64,000 bases of DNA from Streptomyces sp. NBC_01267 (GTDB taxonomy: Bacteria > Actinomycetota > Actinomycetes > Streptomycetales > Streptomycetaceae), in contig NZ_CP108455.1 of assembly GCF_036241575.1 (NCBI RefSeq), positions 2,184,501 through 2,248,500 of the forward strand. Reading direction: 5' to 3'. Below the pieces are notes generated by a model. It did no database searches. It had not been told where the DNA came from and saw nothing but the letters and a program-made list of their open reading frames with translations. Below, in pieces: positions 1-8,541 of this stretch (positions are counted from its first letter, which is position 1; the number at the start of each line of letters is the position of its first letter). The position numbers and the translations under genes were made by a program.

Positions 1-35
1 CCAGGTCCCGCACCGAGCCGTTAGCCTGCCGGACC

Positions 36-506
36 ATGAGCACCATCCGCCGCGCGACACCCGACGACGCCTCCGAACTGGTACGCCTGCGCAAGATCAT
101 GCAGGACTCCCTCTCCCCGGCACCGGACCCCGACGTCAGCTGGCAGCCCGCCGCCGTCGAGACGCTCCGCAAGAGGCTCGCCGATCCGACGGGCGATCTC
201 ACCGCGTTCGTCGTCGACCGGCCGGACGGCGGACTGGCGGCGTGCGTGGTCGGCACCATCGAGTACCGGCTGGGCGGCCCCGGCAATCCCCACGGGACGT
301 CCGGTTACGTCTTCAGCGTCGCCACCGACGAGGACATGCGCCGACGCGGCTTCTCCCGGGGCTGCATGGAAGCGCTGCTCGGCTGGTTCCGGGAGCGCGG
401 CGTCCCCAAGGTGGATCTGCGCGCCTCGTCCGACGGCGAGCCGCTGTACACCTCGCTCGGATTCGTCCGGACCCCCGATCCGGCGATGCGGCTGACCTTG
501 CGGTGA
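36..506 (+). CDS. GNAT family N-acetyltransferase
   Basis: A 156-residue single-domain GNAT protein that would transfer an acetyl group from acetyl-CoA to an unknown amine. The acetyl-CoA loop is visible as RRRGFSRG near residue 103, preceded by the beta-strand YVFSVATDED. The C-terminal GEPLYTSLGF segment is the usual end of the fold. The ATG at 36 gives a normal family length. The next gene starts 34 bp downstream on the same strand. The substrate cannot be told from the sequence. Confidence 0.85.
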   Translation: MSTIRRATPDDASELVRLRKIMQDSLSPAPDPDVSWQPAAVETLRKRLADPTGDLTAFVVDRPDGGLAACVVGTIEYRLGGPGNPHGTSGYVFSVATDEDMRRRGFSRGCMEALLGWFRERGVPKVDLRASSDGEPLYTSLGFVRTPDPAMRLTLR

Positions 507-540
507 GGCACGTACACCGGGGTCGTTAGGCTCGTTCCCC

Positions 541-1362
541 ATGAAGAGTCTGGCGATGACCGAGAACTGGCCGGTACCCACGGTGGCCGCTGCCGTCGTA
601 CGAGCGGACGGCGCCCTCGCCGGTACGCACGGCCCGACCGGACGCCGCTTCCCGCTCGCCTCGGTCACCAAGCCGCTCGCCGCCTACGCCGTGCTCGTGG
701 CGTACGAGGAGGGCGCGATCGAACTGGACGAGCCCGCAGGTCCCCCCGGCGCCACCGTCCGGCACCTGCTCGCCCACACCAGCGGGCTGGCCTTCGACGA
801 GCAGCGGGTGATGGCGGGCCCCGGTGAGCGCCGCATCTACTCCAACGCGGGCTTCGAGGCGCTCGGCGACCACCTCACCCGGGCCACCGACATCCCCTTC
901 GCGGACTACCTCCACCAGGCGGTGCTCGAACCGCTCGGGATGGTGTCGACCTCGCTGGACGGCTCCCCCGCCAAGGACGCCGTGTCGAGCGTGGACGACC
1001 TCGCCCGGTTCGCCGCCGAGCTCCAGGCACCGCGCCTCCTCGACCCGCGCACCGTCGCCGAGGCCACCTCGGTGGTGCACCCCGGGCTGAAGGGCGTCCT
1101 GCCGGGCTACGGTCTGCAGAACCCGAACGACTGGGGCCTCGGCTTCGAGATCCGCACCACCAAGTCCCCGCACTGGACAGGCAGTTCGTCGTCCCCGCGC
1201 ACCTTCGGCCACTTCGGCCAGTCGGGCACCTTCCTCTGGGTCGACCCGGACGCGGGGGCCGCCTGTGTCGCCCTGACCGACCGCGACTTCGGGCCGTGGG
1301 CGATCGATGCCTGGCCGCCGTTCACGGACGCGGTACTCGCGGAGGTCCGTACCGTACGGTGA
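541..1362 (+). CDS. beta-lactamase/PBP-like serine hydrolase
   Basis: A 273-residue serine hydrolase of the class C beta-lactamase/D-alanyl-D-alanine carboxypeptidase fold (Beta-lactamase family). The catalytic SxxK is S41-V-T-K44, the YxN motif is Y100-S-N102, and the third box is probably the HFGQSG segment near residue 223. No signal peptide is seen, so it is probably a cytoplasmic esterase or peptidase and not a resistance enzyme. It is shorter than typical secreted members (about 350-400 residues). It ends 4 bp before the stop of the convergent gene at 1367. Confidence 0.85.
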   Translation: MKSLAMTENWPVPTVAAAVVRADGALAGTHGPTGRRFPLASVTKPLAAYAVLVAYEEGAIELDEPAGPPGATVRHLLAHTSGLAFDEQRVMAGPGERRIYSNAGFEALGDHLTRATDIPFADYLHQAVLEPLGMVSTSLDGSPAKDAVSSVDDLARFAAELQAPRLLDPRTVAEATSVVHPGLKGVLPGYGLQNPNDWGLGFEIRTTKSPHWTGSSSSPRTFGHFGQSGTFLWVDPDAGAACVALTDRDFGPWAIDAWPPFTDAVLAEVRTVR

Positions 1363-1366
1363 CGCG

Positions 1367-1825
1367 TCACGCCCCGGCCGTCCCCGGCACGGGCGCGTCG
1401 GCCGCTTTCGCGGCCAGACACTCGAACCACACCGTCTTGCCGCACCCGTCGCGGCGCAGCTCCACACCCCAGCTGTCGGTGAGAGCGGCGACCAGGAGCA
1501 GCCCGCGCCCGCCCTCGTCGAGCTCATCCCCCATGACCACGCAGGGCAGTCGGGGCGAACCGTCCGCGACCTCGACCCGCACGCCCCCGGCCGGAAGCAG
1601 CAGGATGCACGCCTGACAGCAGCGGCCGGGGACGTGCCGTACGACGTTGGCGATCAGCTCGGTGAGCGCCAACTCGGCCGCGTCGGCCACTTCCAGCAGG
1701 TCCCAGCCGGTGAGGTACAGGCGCAGGAGGCGGCGCAGGTGCCGCGCCGAGTGCTCGTTCACCGCGAGGGCAGCGCGGTAGATCTCCTCAGCGGCGTCCG
1801 CCGACAGACCAGTTACGTCATTCAT
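1367..1825 (-). CDS. ATP-binding regulatory protein (RsbW/SpoIIAB-like HATPase)
   Basis: A 152-residue HATPase_c_2 protein of the anti-sigma-factor kinase type that is very common in Streptomyces. The N-box is ALTELIANVVRHV, followed by a glycine-rich DELDEGGRGLLLV segment. The ATG at 1825 is chosen because upstream codons run back over the divergent XRE gene, where the other frame codes. Pairing with an XRE regulator and a DUF397 protein matches the whiJ/abaA-type regulatory loci of Streptomyces (known context). Its sigma-factor or other partner is not evident. Confidence 0.85.
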   Translation of the reverse strand: MNDVTGLSADAAEEIYRAALAVNEHSARHLRRLLRLYLTGWDLLEVADAAELALTELIANVVRHVPGRCCQACILLLPAGGVRVEVADGSPRLPCVVMGDELDEGGRGLLLVAALTDSWGVELRRDGCGKTVWFECLAAKAADAPVPGTAGA

Positions 1826-1909
1826 GACCCCAGAGTGCAACGCTTCGATTACGCTCGGCCACGAACTGAACCGAACGCCGCGAGGCGTTGCAGGCCGGAG
1901 GTGCCCGTC

Positions 1910-2734
1910 GTGGCCAACATCCACTCGCTCGACCCCAGCGCTTCCCCGTTGGACTACTACGGCTGGGAGCTCCGCCGCCAGCGCGAGGCCAACAACCTCA
2001 GACAGGCTCAGCTCGGCGACATCATGTTCTGCACGGGCTCCCTGGTCGGCCAGGTCGAGACCACGAAGAAGATCCCCACCCGCGACTTCTCCGAACGGGT
2101 GGACGCGGCACTCGGCACGGACGGGACGTTCTCCCGGCTGGTCGGCCTGGTCCTGCGGAGCCAGTTGCCCACCTGGTTCCAGCCGTACGCGGAGATGGAG
2201 GCCCGCGCGGCGTACATCTCCACGTACCAGGCGCAGTTGGTGTACGGGCTGCTTCAGACGGAGGAGTACGCGCGGGCCCTGCTCGGCGTCGACCACCCGG
2301 GCAAGGTCGACGAGATGGTGGCAGCCCGGCTGGAGCGTCAGCGAATCCTGGAGGGCGAGAATCCGCCTGCCCTGTGGATCATCCTGAGCGAGGCCGTACT
2401 GCTCCAGGAGGTCGGCGGACGGGACGTCATGCGCAGGCAACTGGCCCGCCTGTTGAAGTTCCGGGACGATCCGTGGGTGCAGATCCAGGTTCTTCCGTTC
2501 TCAGTTGGCCAACACACTGCGATGATGGGCTCGTTCACACTTCTTCGGCTGGACGATGACCCCGACCTCTTCTATGTGGAGAGCTACGACCAGGGGCACA
2601 TGACGGCCAATCCTCAAGTGATCAAGGAGCGTTCGGTCGGTTACGCTCGCCTGCAAGCCACTGCCCTCTCCCCCGAGGACTCGGCGACACTGATCGCTCG
2701 CGTGATGGAGGAACGTTATGGGGACCCGTCATAA
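1910..2734 (+). CDS. XRE-family regulator, WhiJ-like, with DUF5753-type C-terminus
   Basis: A 274-residue protein. An N-terminal helix-turn-helix (residues about 18-70, LRRQREANNLRQAQLGDIM) is followed by the long C-terminal domain found in the many WhiJ-like regulators (LLQTEEYARALL, RLERQRIL, IQVLPFSVGQH). The GTG at 1910 is preferred because GGAGG at 1897-1901 sits 8 nt upstream. The open frame continues far upstream but over the antisense HATPase gene. The stop overlaps the start of the DUF397 gene by 17 bp, so the two are translationally coupled. A DNA-binding regulator working with the DUF397 partner is inferred from the family. Confidence 0.88.
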   Translation: MANIHSLDPSASPLDYYGWELRRQREANNLRQAQLGDIMFCTGSLVGQVETTKKIPTRDFSERVDAALGTDGTFSRLVGLVLRSQLPTWFQPYAEMEARAAYISTYQAQLVYGLLQTEEYARALLGVDHPGKVDEMVAARLERQRILEGENPPALWIILSEAVLLQEVGGRDVMRRQLARLLKFRDDPWVQIQVLPFSVGQHTAMMGSFTLLRLDDDPDLFYVESYDQGHMTANPQVIKERSVGYARLQATALSPEDSATLIARVMEERYGDPS

Positions 2735-2984
2735 CCTGACCGGAGCGCACTGGCGCAAGTCGTCGTACAGCGGCACCAACGGCGGCGAATGCGTGGAGTG
2801 CACCGTGACCGACGGCGCGGCGTGGCGTAAGTCCAGTTACAGCGGAAGCACCGGCGGCGAATGCGTCGAGGTGGCCGACGGCCTCCCCGGCGCCGTCCCG
2901 GTCCGGGACAGCAAGAACCCCGCCGGACCCACCCTGTTCATCCACGCGGGAGCCTGGCAGGCCTTCGTGGACGGGCTCCGCTAG
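2718..2984 (+). CDS. DUF397 protein with two tandem modules
   Basis: An 88-residue DUF397 protein. The diagnostic WRKSSYSG motif occurs twice: residues about 12-19, then GGECVEC, and residues about 36-43, then GGECVEV. It closes with PVRDSKNP. Most family members carry one module in about 60-70 residues, so an internal duplication of the N-terminal half is visible. DUF397 proteins act with the neighbouring XRE regulator in Streptomyces development (family knowledge). The 17-bp overlap with the regulator supports co-translation. Confidence 0.9.
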   Translation: MGTRHNLTGAHWRKSSYSGTNGGECVECTVTDGAAWRKSSYSGSTGGECVEVADGLPGAVPVRDSKNPAGPTLFIHAGAWQAFVDGLR

Positions 2985-3067
2985 GACCTCGCGGACGACA
3001 GGACTAGGACCAGCCCTAAGGCTTCCGCCCGTTACGCCGCCATGGCGCCTCGCCTAGCGTCCGTGCC

Positions 3068-4081
3068 ATGGATACGACCGGCATTCTCGACGAGGCGCTT
3101 CAGCGACTGCACACTTCAGGGCCCGAGCGGCTCGGGCGGCTCACCAATCACGCGCCCATGGCCGTCGAGGCCCTGGCCGCGCACGGTCGGGCCGGCTCGG
3201 TGCACCGGTGGCTCGACCTGTACGCGCCCAAGCTTGAGGAGTTCCCGTCCGGGATCGAGCCGGTCACGGCCGCCAACTGGCGCTCGGCGCTGGGTGATTC
3301 GCGCCGCGCCGCCGACTGGATCGACTACTTCGGCCGCGAGATCGCCGAGCGCCCCTGGCGCGACGTGCTCACCGCGTGGTGGCCCCGTCTCCTGCCCGGC
3401 ATGTACGGCGGCTCGACCCATCCGGTGATCCGGGTGGGACACTCCGTACGCACTCTTCTGACCAGCGAGGAGACCGAGCCGCGGCTGCTCGAACTGGCCC
3501 ATGGCCTCGGTTACTGGGCCGCCCGTTACCACCCCGTCGCGGACCACCTCGCCGCGCTGCCCGGCGCCGACAGCGCAGCCGCCGCCCTCGACGCGGTGGC
3601 ACCGATCGCCGACCAGGAGGGCGGCTTCGCCGACCGGTTCAGCCGCGTCACGGGCATGCCGGTGTGGGCAGCCGCGATCACGGACTCGGACGAAGCACGC
3701 AGGCGCCTCACCGAGCTGGTGCAGGCGGCCACCCACCGGTACGCCACTCACGGCCACGGCGAGGAGACGATGCTGGTCCACGCGGCCACAGCCCCCAACG
3801 CGGTGCTGCGCACCCTGCCCGCGCTCCCGCAGTCCCTGTGGGTGCCGAGCCTGCGGGCCGCCTGGACGGCTTCCGCGGCGGTGACCGCGATGTACGCATC
3901 CACGGCCCCGGTCGCGTACGTCCCGCCGGGCACCGTCACCGCCGAAGAGGTCTTCGAACGGGCGCTGGCGCACGGCGACGAACATGTCATCAAGCTGACC
4001 GACACGGCCCTCGACATCGGCGACGAACGGGCCCTGGCTGCGGCTCTGCGCTCCATCGAGCTGAGCGAACCGCTCGTATAG
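3068..4081 (+). CDS. questin oxidase-like protein (DUF4243)
   Basis: A 337-residue all-helical protein. The start (LDEALQRLHTSGPER, then LTNHAPMAVEAL) and the His-rich interior (YWAARYHPV, THRYATHGHGEETMLVH) match the questin oxidase/DUF4243 family. In fungi this family performs Baeyer-Villiger-type ring opening. The reaction in actinobacteria is unknown. No cofactor-binding fold is obvious. The gene stands alone, convergent with the pirin gene 36 bp away. Confidence 0.72.
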   Translation: MDTTGILDEALQRLHTSGPERLGRLTNHAPMAVEALAAHGRAGSVHRWLDLYAPKLEEFPSGIEPVTAANWRSALGDSRRAADWIDYFGREIAERPWRDVLTAWWPRLLPGMYGGSTHPVIRVGHSVRTLLTSEETEPRLLELAHGLGYWAARYHPVADHLAALPGADSAAAALDAVAPIADQEGGFADRFSRVTGMPVWAAAITDSDEARRRLTELVQAATHRYATHGHGEETMLVHAATAPNAVLRTLPALPQSLWVPSLRAAWTASAAVTAMYASTAPVAYVPPGTVTAEEVFERALAHGDEHVIKLTDTALDIGDERALAAALRSIELSEPLV

Positions 4082-4117
4082 GCGCGGTCCTGGCATGTCC
4101 GACAGACCGACAGCCTG

Positions 4118-4774
4118 CTAGAGCGCGAATTCCCAGATCAGCACCTCGGCGGGCCGCAACGCCGTCAGCTCCAGGTCCTCGGGTCCGGTGATCCGCGCCG
4201 AGTCGCCAGGCCCCAACTGCTCACCGCCGAGGCCGACTTCACCCCGTACGACATGGACGTACACCCCCGGCGAATCCGGCACCGCCGTGCGCTCGCCGGT
4301 GGCCAGTCTGCGGACGGAGAGCAGGGCGCCCGCCGCCGGGACCGCGTACGGCGTGGAGTCCGCGATGCCGTGCACGATCTCGTACGACGGATCGCCGCCC
4401 GGCTCCAGCGGGGTGAGCCACATCTGGACGAAGACCAGGGGATCCGGGCCCTCGTTGCGCTCCTCGTGGCGGACCCCGCCCGCCGAGGAGAGGTGCTGGA
4501 CGTCGCCCGCGCGCACCAGCGTCGTACGGCCCGTCGAGTCGCGGTGGGTGAGTTCGCCCTCGGTCACCCAGGTGACGATCTCGGTGTGGCTGTGCGGGTG
4601 CTCGTCGAAGCCCGCGCCGGGGGCGAGCCGTTCCTCGTTGCAGGCGAGGACCGGGCCGAAGCGGAGGTTGTCCGGATCGTAGAAGGTGCCGAACGAGAAG
4701 GCGTGCAGGGAGTCGATACCGGCCTGCGGGTCGCCTCCGCGGTAGCGCTCGCCGGAGCGCCGTACATCAATCAC
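4118..4774 (-). CDS. pirin family protein
   Basis: A 218-residue bicupin. The metal-binding N-terminal cupin motif HPHSHTEIVTWVTEGELTH is present (His residues near 60-64, Glu and His after), along with SAGGVRHEERN. The GTG at 4774 (VIDVRRSGERYRGGD) matches the usual pirin start. The frame stays open upstream without a better start. Pirins bind Fe and act as quercetinase-like dioxygenases or regulatory proteins. The exact role here is unknown. It is divergent from fasR (54 bp apart). Confidence 0.88.
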   Translation of the reverse strand: MIDVRRSGERYRGGDPQAGIDSLHAFSFGTFYDPDNLRFGPVLACNEERLAPGAGFDEHPHSHTEIVTWVTEGELTHRDSTGRTTLVRAGDVQHLSSAGGVRHEERNEGPDPLVFVQMWLTPLEPGGDPSYEIVHGIADSTPYAVPAAGALLSVRRLATGERTAVPDSPGVYVHVVRGEVGLGGEQLGPGDSARITGPEDLELTALRPAEVLIWEFAL

Positions 4775-4827
4775 GCAGCCCACCGTAGCCCCGCCGCGCT
4801 GTGCCGACGTCCCGATAAGGCAGTCTT

Positions 4828-6033
4828 GTGCACGTGCCCCCACCCGATTCCGCGCAGCCCGCACCTCATGCCGCACACCCCCACGCCGCGACCCTGAAGC
4901 GGCTGGAGCAGTCCTCCGGCCGGCTCTCGGCGAACGCGATCGCCCGGATGGACGAGACGTTGCCGTGGTACCGGGCGATGCCTCCGGAGAACCGGTCCTG
5001 GATCGGCCTGGTCGCCCAGGCCGGAATCGCCGCGTTCACCGAGTGGTTCCGGCATCCCGAGGCGCCGCAGGCCATCTCCACCGATGTGTTCGGCACCGCG
5101 CCCCGCGAGCTGACCCGGGCGATCACCCTGCGGCAGACCGTCGAGATGGTGCGCACCACGATCGAGGTCATGGAGACCGCGATCGAGGAAGTCGCCGCCC
5201 CCGGCGACGAGTCGATCCTCCGCGAGGCGCTGCTGGTGTACGCCCGGGAGATCGCCTTCGCGACCGCCCAGGTGTACGCGCAGGCGGCCGAGGCCCGTGG
5301 CGCGTGGGACGCCAGGCTGGAATCCCTGGTGGTCAACGCGGTGTTGTCCGGCGAAGCGGACGAGGGGGCCGTGTCCCGCGCCGCCGCGCTGGGGTGGAAC
5401 TCCCCCGACCACGTCTGCGTGATTCTCGGCACCGCGCCCGAGGGCGACAGCGAACTGACCGTCGAGGCGATCCGCCGCGCCGCGCGGCACGCCAAGGTCC
5501 AGGTGCTGACCGGGGTGCTCGGCAACCGGCTCGTCGTCATCGCGGGCGGCAACGACAACCCGCTCCAGGTCGCCAAGGCGCTGATCGGTCCGTACGCGGC
5601 GGGCCCGGTGGTCGCCGGGCCGATCGTGCCCGATCTGCTGGCCGCCACCAGGTCCGCGCAGGCGGCAGCCGCCGGGCTGAAAGCCGGGTACGCCTGGCAG
5701 GACGCGCCGCGCCCGGTGCTCGCCGACGATCTGCTGCCGGAGCGCGCCATCGCCTCCGACCCGGCCGCGCGCGAGCAGTTGGTGGAGGAGATCTACAGAC
5801 CGCTGGAGGAAGCCGGTTCGGCTCTCCTGGAGACGCTGAGTGTCTATCTGGAGCAGGCGAGCAGCCTCGAAGGCGCGGCCAGGATGCTCTTCGTGCACCC
5901 CAACACCGTCCGCTACCGGCTGCGACGTGTGACCGACGTCACCGGGTGGTCGCCGTCCGATGTGCGCTCGGCGTTCACGCTGCGAATCGCGCTCATCCTG
6001 GGGCGCCTGGCCGACGGGGATACGCAGCTCTAG
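4828..6033 (+). CDS. fasR: FasR, PucR-family activator of fatty-acid synthesis genes
   Basis: A 401-residue PucR/CdaR-type regulator. The N-terminal sensor region ends in a C-terminal helix-turn-helix (SLEGAARMLFVHPNTVRYRL, residues about 345-370). In Streptomyces the gene directly upstream of fabD encodes FasR, which activates the fab operon. Both position and domain architecture fit. The GTG at 4828 is the first possible start; later starts are possible in the Ala/His/Pro-rich first 30 residues. It lies 89 bp before fabD, with an AT-richer gap and a dyad that could be its operator. Confidence 0.88.
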   Translation: MHVPPPDSAQPAPHAAHPHAATLKRLEQSSGRLSANAIARMDETLPWYRAMPPENRSWIGLVAQAGIAAFTEWFRHPEAPQAISTDVFGTAPRELTRAITLRQTVEMVRTTIEVMETAIEEVAAPGDESILREALLVYAREIAFATAQVYAQAAEARGAWDARLESLVVNAVLSGEADEGAVSRAAALGWNSPDHVCVILGTAPEGDSELTVEAIRRAARHAKVQVLTGVLGNRLVVIAGGNDNPLQVAKALIGPYAAGPVVAGPIVPDLLAATRSAQAAAAGLKAGYAWQDAPRPVLADDLLPERAIASDPAAREQLVEEIYRPLEEAGSALLETLSVYLEQASSLEGAARMLFVHPNTVRYRLRRVTDVTGWSPSDVRSAFTLRIALILGRLADGDTQL

Positions 6034-6122
6034 ACTTTTGTCGGACACCAACAATTACCCCGACGGTTCTTCGTCCCTGTCCCCACGGGCGTTCGGGGCC
6101 ATCCACAAGAGAGAGTGTGAGG
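6034..6122 (+). promoter_or_regulatory. fasR-fabD intergenic region with inverted repeat and fabD ribosome-binding site
   Basis: The gap holds a dyad TTGT-N9-ACAA at 6038-6054, the most AT-rich part of the region. It is a candidate FasR operator or fabD promoter element (inference). AAGAGAGAG at 6107-6115 lies 7 nt before the GTG at 6123 and supports that fabD start over the in-frame GTG at 6117. Confidence 0.5.
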
Positions 6123-7061
6123 GTGCTCGTACTCGTCGCTCCCGGCCAAGGCGCTCAGACGCCCGGCTTCCTGACTCCCTGGCTCGACCTCCCCGGCGCT
6201 GCCGACCGCATCGCCGCGTGGTCGGACGCCATCGGGCTCGACCTTGCCCACTACGGCACGAAGGCCGACGCGGACGCCATCCGCGACACCGCCGTGGCCC
6301 AGCCGCTGCTGGTCGCCGCCGGTCTGCTGTCCGCCGCCGCGCTGGGTGACCTCGTGCCCGGCGCCGTCGCCGGACACAGCGTCGGCGAGATCACGGCCGC
6401 CGCTTTCGCCGGTGTCCTGGACGACACCGCCGCGCTCGGTTTCGTACGGACGCGTGGACTCGCCATGGCCGAGGCCGCCGCCGTCACGGAGACCGGGATG
6501 GCCGCGCTGCTCGGCGGCGACCCCGAGGTCGTCCTGCCGCACCTGGAGAAGCTCGGGCTGACCCCGGCGAACGTGAACGGTGCGGGCCAGATCGTGGCCG
6601 CGGGCACCGCCGAACAGCTCGCCGCGCTCGCCGAGGACAAGCCGGAGGGCGTACGACGCGTCCTGCCGCTCAAGGTCGCGGGCGCCTTCCACACGCGCCA
6701 CATGGCTCCGGCGGTCGCCGGGCTCGGCAGCGCCGCGCAGGACCTGACCGTCGCCGATCCGGCCGTGCCGTACGTGTCGAACGCCGACGGCAAGGTGGTC
6801 ACCGGTGGCGCCGATGTCATCGCCCGTCTGGTCAACCAGGTCTCGAACCCGGTGCGGTGGGACCTGTGCATGGAGACCTTCCAGGAGCTGGGCGCCACCG
6901 CGCTCATCGAGGTCTGCCCCGGCGGCACCCTCGTGGGCATCGCCAAGCGCGCCATGCCGGGCGTACGGACGCTGGCGCTGAAGACACCCGACGACCTCGA
7001 CGCGGCCCGCGCCCTCATCGCCGAGACCCAATCACCTGCCGCTGACGCGGCCGGGGCCTAA
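6123..7061 (+). CDS. fabD: malonyl-CoA:ACP transacylase FabD
   Basis: A 312-residue FabD that loads malonyl groups from CoA onto ACP for type II fatty-acid synthesis. The nucleophile elbow GHSVGE places catalytic Ser86. The partner histidine is in AFHTRHM (His190). The N-terminus LVLVAPGQGAQTPGF is standard. GTG 6123 is chosen for its spacing to the purine-rich ribosome-binding site. It is first in a fabD-fabH-acpP-fabF operon; fabH begins 15 bp after the stop. Confidence 0.97.
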   Translation: MLVLVAPGQGAQTPGFLTPWLDLPGAADRIAAWSDAIGLDLAHYGTKADADAIRDTAVAQPLLVAAGLLSAAALGDLVPGAVAGHSVGEITAAAFAGVLDDTAALGFVRTRGLAMAEAAAVTETGMAALLGGDPEVVLPHLEKLGLTPANVNGAGQIVAAGTAEQLAALAEDKPEGVRRVLPLKVAGAFHTRHMAPAVAGLGSAAQDLTVADPAVPYVSNADGKVVTGGADVIARLVNQVSNPVRWDLCMETFQELGATALIEVCPGGTLVGIAKRAMPGVRTLALKTPDDLDAARALIAETQSPAADAAGA

Positions 7062-7076
7062 GGAGTCCGAGAGAGC

Positions 7077-8081
7077 ATGGCGAAGATCAAGCCCAGCCAG
7101 GGCTCCCCGTACGCACGCATCATGGGCGTCGGCGGCTACCGCCCGACCCGGGTGGTGCCCAACGAGGTGATCCTGGAGACGATCGACTCGTCCGACGAGT
7201 GGATCCGCTCCCGCTCCGGCATCGCGACCCGCCACTGGGCCTCCGACGAGGAGACCGTGGCAGCGATGTCCATCGAGGCGTCCGGCAAGGCCATCGCCGA
7301 CGCCGGAATCACCGCCGACCAGATCGGCGGGGTGATCGTCTCGACCGTCTCGCACTTCAAGCAGACCCCGGCCATCGCCACCGAGATCGCGCACAAGCTC
7401 GGCACCGACAAGGCCCCGGCCTTCGACATCTCCGCCGGCTGCGCGGGCTTCGGTTACGGACTGACGCTCGCCAAGGGCATGGTCGTCGAGGGCTCCGCCG
7501 AGTACGTACTCGTCATCGGCGTCGAGCGGCTCAGCGACCTCACCGACCTGGAGGACCGCGCGACGGCCTTCCTCTTCGGCGACGGCGCGGGCGCGGTCGT
7601 GGTCGGCCCCTCCGACGAGCCGCGCATAGGGCCCACGGTATGGGGCTCCGAGGGCGACAAGTCCGAGACCATCAAGCAGACCGTGCCCTGGACGGACTAC
7701 CGGGACGGCAAGGGCCGCGCCAAGTTCCCTGCGATCACGCAGGAGGGCCAAGCGGTGTTCCGCTGGGCCGTGTTCGAGATGGCGAAGGTTGCCCAGCAGG
7801 CGCTGGACGCGGCCGGAATCACCGCGGACGACCTGGACGTCTTCATCCCGCACCAGGCCAACATGCGGATCATCGACTCGATGGTGAAGACACTGAAGCT
7901 GCCGGAGCACGTCACGGTCGCCCGTGACATCGAGACCACCGGCAACACCTCGGCAGCCTCGATCCCGCTCGCGATGGAGCGGCTCCTGGCGACCGGTCAG
8001 GCGAAGAGCGGCGACACGGCGCTGGTCATCGGCTTCGGGGCGGGTCTCGTCTACGCCGCGGCGGTCGTTACCCTCCCCTAG
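7077..8081 (+). CDS. fabH: 3-oxoacyl-ACP synthase III FabH
   Basis: A 334-residue KAS III that condenses an acyl-CoA starter with malonyl-ACP. In Streptomyces it favours branched starters (known). The catalytic triad is visible: Cys122 in SAGCAGFGYGL, His259 in IPHQANMRIID and Asn290 in TTGNTSAASIP. The ATG at 7077 follows GGAGTCCGAGAG. It is the second gene of the fab operon, followed by acpP after 79 bp. Confidence 0.97.
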   Translation: MAKIKPSQGSPYARIMGVGGYRPTRVVPNEVILETIDSSDEWIRSRSGIATRHWASDEETVAAMSIEASGKAIADAGITADQIGGVIVSTVSHFKQTPAIATEIAHKLGTDKAPAFDISAGCAGFGYGLTLAKGMVVEGSAEYVLVIGVERLSDLTDLEDRATAFLFGDGAGAVVVGPSDEPRIGPTVWGSEGDKSETIKQTVPWTDYRDGKGRAKFPAITQEGQAVFRWAVFEMAKVAQQALDAAGITADDLDVFIPHQANMRIIDSMVKTLKLPEHVTVARDIETTGNTSAASIPLAMERLLATGQAKSGDTALVIGFGAGLVYAAAVVTLP

Positions 8082-8160
8082 TGCATTCCGGAGCAATCCG
8101 GTTCGTTCGAACACCCCAGAAGTCCCGTCACACACGGTTACACATCGAAGGAGCGCCACC

Positions 8161-8409
8161 ATGGCCGCCACTCAGGAAGAGATCGTCACCGGTCTCGCCG
8201 AGATCGTCAACGAGATCGCCGGTATCCCGGTCGAGGACGTCCAGCTGGACAAGTCCTTCACCGACGACCTGGACGTCGACTCGCTGTCCATGGTCGAGGT
8301 CGTCGTCGCCGCCGAAGAGCGCTTCGACGTCAAGATCCCCGACGACGACGTCAAGAACCTCAAGACCGTCGGCGATGCTGCCGAGTACATCTTGAAGCAC
8401 CAGGCCTGA
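8161..8409 (+). CDS. acpP: acyl carrier protein AcpP
   Basis: An 82-residue acidic acyl carrier protein. The 4'-phosphopantetheine site is Ser41 in DLDVDSLSMVE. Start ATG 8161 is preceded by GAAGGAG 7-13 nt upstream. It carries growing chains between the Fab enzymes. A stable hairpin separates it from fabF, which may let acpP be expressed at a higher level than fabF. Confidence 0.97.
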   Translation: MAATQEEIVTGLAEIVNEIAGIPVEDVQLDKSFTDDLDVDSLSMVEVVVAAEERFDVKIPDDDVKNLKTVGDAAEYILKHQA

Positions 8410-8454
8410 TCCAGGCCCGCGGCTGACGCCACCCGGCGGTGGCGCCGTGATGCG

Positions 8455-8508
8455 GAGGGACCGGCGATGGAGGGGGCAGCGTCGCCGCCCCACCATCGCC
8501 GGTCCCTC
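8455..8508 (+). terminator. acpP-fabF intercistronic hairpin
   Basis: A perfect 16-bp stem (8455-8470 with 8493-8508) and a 22-nt loop. There is no U-tract, so it may act as a partial terminator, attenuator or 3' mRNA stabiliser for acpP. Confidence 0.65.
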
Positions 8509-8541
8509 TCAATCCCCTCTACACGTGGAGAAGAAATTCCA

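Noticed and set aside
1307-1909. A longer N-terminus for the XRE regulator
   Set aside because: It overlaps the antisense HATPase gene; GTG 1910 has an ideal ribosome-binding site.
4965-6122. A long N-terminal extension of FabD
   Set aside because: It overlaps fasR in another frame; FabD has a proper start at 6123 with a ribosome-binding site and normal length.
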